DNA of 7,538 nt, from assembly GCA_052145775.1 (NCBI GenBank), contig JBKQNY010000082.1, forward strand, positions 1-7,538, read 5' to 3'. Position 1 is the stretch's first letter; each line of letters starts with the position of its first letter. The notes under the pieces were generated by a model. The model did no database searches and had not been told where the DNA came from. It saw only the letters and a list, made by a program, of their open reading frames with translations. The translations under genes and the position numbers were made by a program. Source of the stretch: CAVYPR01 sp052145775. Lineage in GTDB: Bacteria > Actinomycetota > Acidimicrobiia > Acidimicrobiales > RAAP-2. This document shows positions 1 to 4,586 of the stretch, in pieces.

Positions 1-1
1 G

Positions 2-574
2 GAGATCGCGGCCGAACGGGGCACGGCGCCCTTCGACACCTTGCTGGACATCGTCCTGGCCGACGACCTGCGCACCGTCCTGTGGCCCAACACCGACGAC
101 GGGGACGAGTCGACCTGGACCATGCGCTCGGAGATCTGGAACGACCCCCGGGCCATGGTCGGCGGTTCGGACGCCGGCGCCCACCTCGACCGGATGTGCG
201 GGTCGAACTACCCGACGGCCTTTCTCGGCGACTGCCTGCGCAACCGGAAGCTGGTCCCGGTCGAGCGGGCCGTCCAGATGATGACCTCCCAGCCGGCCGA
301 CCTCTTCGGGATCCGCGACCGGGGACGGTTGGCCGAGGGGATGCGCGCCGACCTCTTCGTCTTCGACCCGTCCACCGTGGGCTCGGATCCCGCCCGCCTC
401 GTCCACGACCTGCCGGGGGGCACGCCCCGCCTCTTCGCCACCTCGACCGGGGTGGTCAGGGTGCTGGTCAACGGGAGCGAGACCATCGTGGACGGCGAAC
501 CCACCGGGGCGGTGCCGGGTGCGGTGCTGCGCTCGGGTCGCGACACTCTCTCGGTGATCCCCGCCCGGACCTGA
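2..574 (+). CDS. N-acyl-D-amino-acid deacylase-like amidohydrolase, C-terminal part (5' end outside window)
   Basis: This reading frame is open from the left edge, so only the last 190 residues are present. They match the C-terminal half of the amidohydrolase superfamily group that includes N-acyl-D-amino-acid deacylases, which are metal-dependent hydrolases of N-acyl bonds. Visible landmarks are G-G-S-D-A-G-A-H at residues 54-61 of the fragment, where the Asp is the usual catalytic or metal-binding residue at the end of the TIM barrel. A helix with 'MMTSQPADLFGI' follows, then 'RGRLAEGMRADLFVFDP', the return to the small beta-sandwich domain typical of the superfamily, and a closing 'VLVNGSETIVDGEP' strand. 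The metal-binding His residues of the N-terminal half are outside the window, so activity cannot be judged. The true substrate is unknown. The DUF2505 gene follows 21 nt downstream on the same strand and may be cotranscribed. Confidence 0.88.
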   Translation, partial: EIAAERGTAPFDTLLDIVLADDLRTVLWPNTDDGDESTWTMRSEIWNDPRAMVGGSDAGAHLDRMCGSNYPTAFLGDCLRNRKLVPVERAVQMMTSQPADLFGIRDRGRLAEGMRADLFVFDPSTVGSDPARLVHDLPGGTPRLFATSTGVVRVLVNGSETIVDGEPTGAVPGAVLRSGRDTLSVIPART

Positions 575-595
575 CGACGACCTCGAGAGGGCACC

Positions 596-1084
596 GTGCG
601 GTTCGAGTTCGAACAGGTCATCAAAGCGCCGCGGGCCGAGGTCCTCGACGCCTACTGCGACCCGGCCTTCTACGACGCCCTCGGCTCCATGCCCAAGCTC
701 GGACAGCCGGTGCTCCTCGAGCGAGAGGAGGTTGAAGAGAGCATCAGGGTCAAGGTGCGGTTCACCTACAAGGGCCAGGTCTCGGCGCCGGTGAGGGCGG
801 TGGTCGACCCCTCCAAGCTGACCTGGGTCATCGAGGCCCACGTGCACCGGTCGACCAGCACGATCAAGTTCGTGGTGGTGCCAGACCACTACGCCGACCG
901 GATGACCGCTTCGGGGTCGGACCGGTTCGTGGACGAGGGCGGCGGCACCCGCCGGGTGACCGAGGGTGTGATCCACGTGCACGTCCCGCTGGTCGGGACG
1001 TCGGCCGAACGGGGCATCGTGAACGGTTACCGCGAACACCTCGTCGGGGAGGCCGAGCTGCTGGAGGAGTGGCTGGTCCCCTGA
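596..1084 (+). CDS. DUF2505-family (SRPBCC-like) protein
   Basis: A 162-residue soluble protein with no signal peptide or membrane segment. Its sequence fits DUF2505, a mainly actinobacterial family predicted to adopt the START/SRPBCC ligand-binding fold and without an assigned function. The N-terminal 'FEFEQVIKAPRAEVLDAYCDP' region looks like the first strand and helix of that fold. The C-terminal stretch around 'HVPLVGTSAERGIVNGYREH' (residues 128-148) is the part that best matches the family and would form the long C-terminal helix. The start is GTG at 596, preceded by a purine-rich GAGAGG at 585-590. No upstream ATG in frame gives a better choice. The gene lies 21 nt after the amidohydrolase and ends 10 nt from the convergent DoxX-like gene. 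It has no evident link to the oxidase. Confidence 0.8.
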   Translation: MRFEFEQVIKAPRAEVLDAYCDPAFYDALGSMPKLGQPVLLEREEVEESIRVKVRFTYKGQVSAPVRAVVDPSKLTWVIEAHVHRSTSTIKFVVVPDHYADRMTASGSDRFVDEGGGTRRVTEGVIHVHVPLVGTSAERGIVNGYREHLVGEAELLEEWLVP

Positions 1085-1094
1085 ACTTCTCCTG

Positions 1095-1535
1095 CTACGG
1101 CGTTGTCGCCCACTCCCGCCGCTTGTGGCGCAGCGTGTCGGCGACCAGTCCGAGGCCGATCCCGAGCAGCCAGACATCCTTGGCGATGGCCGTCCCCTGC
1201 TGGCTCGGCAGGAGGCTGCCCTCGCGACGCATGCCGGGGGTCTTGAGATAGAGGCCGATCAGGCCGGCGGCGAAGGCCGTCAACCCCACCCCGGCCACCC
1301 CGTCGCCGACCATCGGGAGGAGCAGGGCCCCGCCGAGCACCACTTCGGACACGCCGAGCGCCTTGGTGAACTGCTCGGGGGCCATGTCCTCCAGGAACGG
1401 GTAGGTGCCCTTGGCCATGCCGTGCACGGCGTCGGCCTGCTCCTGGGCGGGCTTGAGCTTGCCGATGCCGGCGTTGAGGATCATCACGCCGGCGGCGCAC
1501 CGCTCGGGGAAGTTTGCGAGTCGCATATAAGCCAT
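1095..1535 (-). CDS. DoxX-like four-helix membrane protein
   Basis: A 146-residue membrane protein with hydrophobic segments at about residues 9-27, 57-77, 79-98 and 118-134, the usual four-helix DoxX-like arrangement. Conserved-looking stretches are 'AAGVMILNAGIGK' near the N-terminus, 'LIGLYLKTPGMRREGS' at 92-107 and 'QQGTAIAKDVWLLGIGLGL' at 112-130. These resemble a widespread actinobacterial DoxX-related family of unknown function. The reading frame stays open far upstream, but those residues are low-complexity Arg/Pro sequence opposite ctaG, so the start is placed at ATG 1535. A modest GGTGG lies just upstream, and ATG 1526 is an alternative. The gene converges on the DUF2505 gene with a 10-nt gap and diverges from ctaG. 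A redox or membrane-stress role is sometimes suggested for DoxX relatives, but nothing here shows it. Confidence 0.75.
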   Translation of the reverse strand: MAYMRLANFPERCAAGVMILNAGIGKLKPAQEQADAVHGMAKGTYPFLEDMAPEQFTKALGVSEVVLGGALLLPMVGDGVAGVGLTAFAAGLIGLYLKTPGMRREGSLLPSQQGTAIAKDVWLLGIGLGLVADTLRHKRREWATTP

Positions 1536-1626
1536 GGGTGCCACCGTAGCCAGCTTCGGAGCGGGTGTGGCGGGCCGCCGCCCGAGGCCGCCGAGGCGAG
1601 GGTCGGCCGCCTCAGGCCCCGCCCCG

Positions 1627-1671
1627 CGCGCGTTGGTAGGGTGCGGGCGTTGCCGTCGCACGTTGGCAGGG
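1627..1671 (+). repeat. Imperfect 15-bp direct repeat, spaced 30 bp, upstream of ctaG
   Basis: Two copies at 1627-1641 and 1657-1671 agree at 13 of 15 positions (CGCgCGTTGGtAGGG and CGCaCGTTGGcAGGG). They start exactly 30 bp apart, close to three helical turns, in the non-coding spacer between the divergent DoxX-like and ctaG genes. Such same-face pairs are often regulator-binding sites, but no known regulator motif was recognised. The first copy overlaps the TAGGGT -10-like element. Confidence 0.35.
1637..1642 (+). promoter_or_regulatory. Possible -10 element (TAGGGT) for ctaG
   Basis: TAGGGT fits the TANNNT form of actinobacterial -10 boxes and lies about 90 nt upstream of the proposed ctaG start. 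No convincing -35 hexamer is found 16-18 nt upstream. The call rests on position and the partial match only. Confidence 0.2.
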
Positions 1672-1713
1672 GATGAAGCGGATGAGACCCGCCGACGCGG
1701 ACGTACACCTGCC

Positions 1714-1719
1714 AGGGGG
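1714..1719 (+). promoter_or_regulatory. Ribosome binding site that decides the ctaG start
   Basis: AGGGGG lies 9 nt before the GTG at 1729. It is the best Shine-Dalgarno match in frame with the membrane domain. It supports GTG 1729 over the ATG at 1534, which would add 65 Arg/Pro/Gly-rich residues unlike any CtaG N-terminus and would overlap the start of the DoxX-like gene. Confidence 0.55.
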
Positions 1720-1728
1720 TGGTTCTCC

Positions 1729-2589
1729 GTGCTGAGTGCCTGGTCGCTCTCCCCGGTCGGCCTCGTCGCCATCTGCGCCCTGATCGCCCACGAGGTTGGC
1801 TCGGCGCGACTGCGGGCCCGCAGCACCGTTCCGCGCCCGCAGCGAGCGCTGCGGGCATGGTGTTTCCGGGGAGGCGTCGCCGTGGTGGTCGTCTGCTCGG
1901 TCACCCCCCTCGCCCATGAGGCGACGCGGGTGCTGTGGCTGCACATGGTCGACCACGTCGTCCTCATGTTCTTCGCCCCGGCGGCCTTGGTGGCCGGGGG
2001 CCCGGTGGTCCCGCTGTGCTGGTCACTCCCGCCGCCGGCACGTCGGAGGGCCCTGCGCGGCCTCATGTGGAGCGGGCCGGGGAGGGGCCTGCGGGCCGCG
2101 TGGGGATTCGCCGCCCGCCCGCCCGTCGCCTTCTGCCTACTCAACGCCACCATGGTGCTGTGGCATCTGCCGCGCCTGCTCGACGCCGCTCTCTCCACAT
2201 GGCTTGTGCGGGACCTGGCGATGGAGCCGTCGTTCGTGGTGGTCGGGATCCTCTTCTGGCGCTCGATCCTTTCCTCCCACCCCTATCCCCCGCTGGCCCG
2301 CCTGCGGACCCAGGCGGTCATGGTGGTGGGGACGAACCTCGTGATGCTGGTGCTGGCCATGTCCCTGGCCATCTTCACCACGCACGCCTGGTACACGGTT
2401 CCCGGGTCCGAGCACCTCTCAGTGGCCGCCGCCTTCTCCGCCCAGCAGCTGGCGGCGGGCGTGCTATGGATCTGTGGCGACTTCTGGGCCGGACCGGCCC
2501 TGGTGCTCATCGTGGTCCGACTCATCCGGCGCGACGGCTCTCTGTTCGACGCGTTCGAACGCGAGCTCAGCGCACGGGCCGCAGCCTGA
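1729..2589 (+). CDS. ctaG: Cytochrome c oxidase assembly factor, CtaG (caa3 type)
   Basis: From GTG 1729 the product has 286 residues and is strongly hydrophobic, with about seven predicted membrane helices. It fits the Caa3_CtaG family of Gram-positive and actinobacterial oxidase assembly proteins, which help deliver copper to CuB of subunit I. Family landmarks are 'LHMVDHVVLMFFAPAALVAGG' from residue 71 (His72 and His76), 'LWHLPRLLDAAL' at 144-155, 'GILFW' at 173-177 and 'AQQLAAGVLWICGDFW' at 238-253. The paired His usually seen before the 'LFW' helix appear here as Asp162 and Glu166. The gene points toward the oxidase operon but is separated from it by a convergent gene, so it probably has its own promoter. 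Its closeness to coxB/A/C supports a role in maturing that enzyme. Confidence 0.85.
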   Translation: MLSAWSLSPVGLVAICALIAHEVGSARLRARSTVPRPQRALRAWCFRGGVAVVVVCSVTPLAHEATRVLWLHMVDHVVLMFFAPAALVAGGPVVPLCWSLPPPARRRALRGLMWSGPGRGLRAAWGFAARPPVAFCLLNATMVLWHLPRLLDAALSTWLVRDLAMEPSFVVVGILFWRSILSSHPYPPLARLRTQAVMVVGTNLVMLVLAMSLAIFTTHAWYTVPGSEHLSVAAAFSAQQLAAGVLWICGDFWAGPALVLIVVRLIRRDGSLFDAFERELSARAAA

Positions 2590-2606
2590 CACCGGTGTTC
2601 ATCGGC

Positions 2607-2978
2607 TCACGTTCCCTCGGCGGCGCCCGTCGCCGGTTTCATCCTTGCCTCGGCGGCTTCGACCTCCTCGAGGTGCCGGCGCCAGGCCACGAGGTCGGGA
2701 TCGTCCTCTGAGACGGGCGCTGCGGCCAGTCGGGACGGCGGAGCCCCTGCCTCCTGGCGGAGCATCACCGCCCAGAGGTAGACGGCGATGCCGAGCAGCA
2801 TCGGCCATTCGAACACGTACGCCCAACTGAGCGCGTTGCCCGACAGGGCACGCCAGAGTTCGACCCCGAAGGCGGCGGGGCAGACCACCACCGCGAGCAC
2901 CAGGGCGGTGTGGATGCGCCTCCTCCGCCGGCGGGAGTCCCGCCCGTCCGGCGCCGGTCTGTGGTGAGCGTCGGGCAT
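2607..2978 (-). CDS. Small two-helix membrane protein, unknown function
   Basis: A 123-residue protein with an Arg-rich N-terminus (six Arg at residues 16-21), two hydrophobic segments at about 23-45 and 54-73, and a charged, alanine-rich C-terminal tail from about 76. The positive N-terminus predicts both ends on the cytoplasmic side. The stretch 'GNALSWAYVFEWPMLLGIAVYLWAV' (47-71) resembles small actinobacterial membrane proteins of unknown function. The Asn-Ala-x-Ser-Trp-x-Tyr-x-x-Glu-Trp-Pro pattern is probably their conserved core. The gene runs against the oxidase genes, ends 17 nt from ctaG and shares the 2979-3088 divergent spacer with the oxidase operon. No Shine-Dalgarno is seen. 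A promoter placed for a leaderless message is described separately. A role in oxidase assembly, or as a small oxidase subunit, is possible but unproven. Confidence 0.65.
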   Translation of the reverse strand: MPDAHHRPAPDGRDSRRRRRRIHTALVLAVVVCPAAFGVELWRALSGNALSWAYVFEWPMLLGIAVYLWAVMLRQEAGAPPSRLAAAPVSEDDPDLVAWRRHLEEVEAAEARMKPATGAAEGT

Positions 2979-2984
2979 GGGGGA

Positions 2985-3013
2985 TTTATCCGATCCAGAC
3001 GTTGCAAAGTCTA
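2985..3013 (-). promoter_or_regulatory. Candidate promoter for the two-helix membrane protein gene (leaderless)
   Basis: Read on the minus strand, TAGACT (3013-3008, 4 of 6 matches to TTGACA) is followed after 17 nt by GATAAA (2990-2985, 4 of 6 to TATAAT). The ATG begins 6 nt after the -10, so transcription would start at or next to the start codon. That agrees with the absence of a ribosome binding site. The short AT-rich patch stands out in this GC-rich DNA. Confidence 0.4.
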
Positions 3014-3014
3014 C

Positions 3015-3032
3015 CGACGAACCCGGTTGTCG
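3015..3032. promoter_or_regulatory. Imperfect dyad, possible operator of the oxidase operon
   Basis: The half-sites CGAC-g-AACC and GGTT-GTCG are inverted around a single central C, with one extra G in the left arm. This gives eight matched positions per arm. The dyad lies in the middle of the 110-bp divergent spacer, about 15 nt upstream of a -10-like TAGTGT (3047-3052) and next to the opposing promoter. The arms are too close together to form a useful RNA hairpin, so a protein-binding site is more likely than a terminator. Confidence 0.35.
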
Positions 3033-3046
3033 ACCTGGCCCCGCGA

Positions 3047-3052
3047 TAGTGT
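3047..3052 (+). promoter_or_regulatory. Possible -10 element (TAGTGT) for the oxidase operon
   Basis: TAGTGT fits TANNNT and would start transcription near 3058, giving a leader of about 30 nt that contains the GGGAAGG ribosome binding site (3071-3077). The only -35-like sequence, TTGTCG at 3027-3032, is just 14 nt upstream. The promoter would therefore be weak or activator dependent. Confidence 0.25.
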
Positions 3053-3088
3053 CACGGCAGCAAGTGGAGCGGGAAGGTTGCCGCGATC

Positions 3089-3787
3089 ATGATGGTACCC
3101 AGGCGGCACATGGTGGGAGCGGCGGTCACCGTCGTGGTGGGCGGTGCGCTCATCGCGGCCATCGCCATCATCGTGGCTTCGCTGACACCACAGCAACCAC
3201 CGCTCACGGCGCGTCCCGACGGCACCCTGGTGGTCAACGGCAGGACGTATCCCCACGCCACCCTGTCGATCGCCACGTTCCCCGATTCGTTGTCCGGACT
3301 ACGCGGACCGTCAGGGGGTGCCCACCCGACATGGGTCAGCTACTCCAACGACAACCTCGTCGTTCCGGCGAACTCCGCCGTCACGGTCACCGTTCGCCAG
3401 TACGACACCGGAGGGACGCCCAACAACCCCTACTTCGCCAAGGTCGTGGGCACCGTGGGTGGGACGGAGAGTTGGAATGGCAGGGTCGTCCGGTCCATCC
3501 CGGTGAACCGTGTCGCCCACACCTTCAGCTTGCGCACCATCCCCGGGAACGCGCCGTTCATCCTCCTGAACGTCCCCCTGCCGGCCAATTCCACAACAGC
3601 CCCCAACGTGGTCCACATCGGCTCCGGCGTCTACCCCAAGCCCCAGGTCGTCATCTTCACCTTCGTTACCAAAGGCAAGGGCGTCTACCAGTGGAACTGC
3701 GAGTACCCGTGTGGCAATTCGGTGGTCGGCTTCGGTGGCCCCATGAGCACCTTCGGCTACATGTCCGGCACCCTGACCGTGGAATGA
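3089..3787 (+). CDS. Membrane-anchored cupredoxin-like protein with atypical copper-site motif
   Basis: A 232-residue protein with an uncleaved-looking signal anchor at about residues 8-32, followed by an extracytoplasmic domain. Cupredoxin features include 'NDNLVVPANSAVTVTVRQYD' (87-106), like the strand after the first turn of blue-copper folds. 'VAHTFSL' (142-148) has His144 in the place of the first copper His. The C-terminal 'YQWNCEYPCG' to 'GYMSGTLTV' (200-231) sits where the Cys-His-Met ligand loop belongs. Cys204 and Cys208 have the C-x3-C spacing of CuA, but no His follows at the CuA position (Val212), and the Met candidates are 219 and 225. Start ATG 3089 has GGGAAGG 11 nt upstream, with ATG 3092 as an alternative. 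The stop is 6 nt before coxB and overlaps its ribosome binding site. The protein may be an electron donor, a copper carrier or an extra oxidase subunit. The fold is likely, the role is inferred. Confidence 0.7.
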   Translation: MMVPRRHMVGAAVTVVVGGALIAAIAIIVASLTPQQPPLTARPDGTLVVNGRTYPHATLSIATFPDSLSGLRGPSGGAHPTWVSYSNDNLVVPANSAVTVTVRQYDTGGTPNNPYFAKVVGTVGGTESWNGRVVRSIPVNRVAHTFSLRTIPGNAPFILLNVPLPANSTTAPNVVHIGSGVYPKPQVVIFTFVTKGKGVYQWNCEYPCGNSVVGFGGPMSTFGYMSGTLTVE

Positions 3788-3793
3788 GGAACG

Positions 3794-4555
3794 ATGCCAC
3801 CGACTGAGCCCCCGACCGAGCAGGAGACGAGTTCCCCCCGCCGCATGCGGTGGACCGAGCTCCTTGTCACGTGGGCGGTGATCACCATCGTGACGGCGGT
3901 CGCCGCCGTGCTCGTGATCCCGCGTCTCATGCCCCACAGCGCGTCTTCCACGATGCACCTGATCATCCTGACCATGTTGGTGTTTTCGATCGCGGCCGCC
4001 CCTGTCGGGAGCCTGGTCTACGCCACCCTCTTCTACGGCATCCTGCACTGGCGGGGGGGTTCGGGCGACGAGCCGCCACCCGACGGCCCTCCCCATCGGG
4101 GGAACACGCCGCTCATCGCTGGGTGGCTCACGGTGAGCGCCGCCCTGTGCATGTTCCTTTTGATTTGGGGCCTCGCCGCCATGGCGTCCGACGACGCACT
4201 GGCGTCGCACTCGACCATGACCGTCGACGTCACGGCCCAGCAGTGGTTGTGGACCTTCCACTACCCCGGGACCCGCGTGACAACCGACGTCCTCGTCGTC
4301 CCCGAGGGCCGGACCGTCACCTTCGACGTGACGAGCCTCGACGTGACCCACGGTTTCTGGATCGTCCAGATGGGCGTGAAGGTTGACGCCAACCCGGGAG
4401 AGGTCACGACCGTGTCGGTGACGCCGGACCAGGTCGGAACATTCACAATCGTGTGCTCAGAGCTTTGCGGTCTCAACCACGCCTACATGAGGACCAAGCT
4501 GCGGGTGCTCCCACTGCGGCAGTACGAGGCGTGGATGCACGCCCAGGTCGCGTGA
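3794..4555 (+). CDS. coxB: Cytochrome c oxidase subunit II (CuA subunit)
   Basis: A 253-residue subunit II that receives electrons at the outer membrane face and passes them to the heme in subunit I. The CuA site is complete: His186 in 'VTHGFW', then 'CSELCGLNHAYM' giving Cys221, Glu223, Cys225, His229 and Met232. The aromatic electron-entry region is 'QQWLWTFHYPG' (149-159). Three hydrophobic segments precede the copper domain, at about 22-46, 56-84 and 107-130. The usual number is two, so the first may be an extra helix or a signal sequence. No heme c domain is attached, so an external carrier is needed. GAGGA at 3786-3790, overlapping the preceding stop codon, serves the ATG at 3794 and suggests translational coupling with the cupredoxin gene. 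coxA follows after 31 nt. Confidence 0.95.
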   Translation: MPPTEPPTEQETSSPRRMRWTELLVTWAVITIVTAVAAVLVIPRLMPHSASSTMHLIILTMLVFSIAAAPVGSLVYATLFYGILHWRGGSGDEPPPDGPPHRGNTPLIAGWLTVSAALCMFLLIWGLAAMASDDALASHSTMTVDVTAQQWLWTFHYPGTRVTTDVLVVPEGRTVTFDVTSLDVTHGFWIVQMGVKVDANPGEVTTVSVTPDQVGTFTIVCSELCGLNHAYMRTKLRVLPLRQYEAWMHAQVA

Positions 4556-4586
4556 CCCTCATCGTCGGAGCGAAAGGTTCACCGCC

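Noticed and set aside
1593..1613. Inverted repeat GAGGCG / CGCCTC with a 9-nt loop upstream of ctaG
   Set aside because: A six-bp GC-only stem in very GC-rich DNA with no T-tract. Likely chance.
1536..2198. Upstream open extension of the DoxX-like frame on the minus strand
   Set aside because: It is Arg/Pro-rich, opposite ctaG, has no ribosome binding site and is unlike the compact four-helix family. It is an antisense shadow caused by high GC.
2589..2598. Perfect palindrome ACACCGGTGT between the convergent ctaG and small membrane protein genes
   Set aside because: Ten bases with no room for a loop and no T-run. Too short for a terminator and easily due to chance.
3311..4351. Long minus-strand open frame opposite the cupredoxin and coxB genes
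   Set aside because: It has the same biased composition as other antisense shadows and crosses two well-supported genes.
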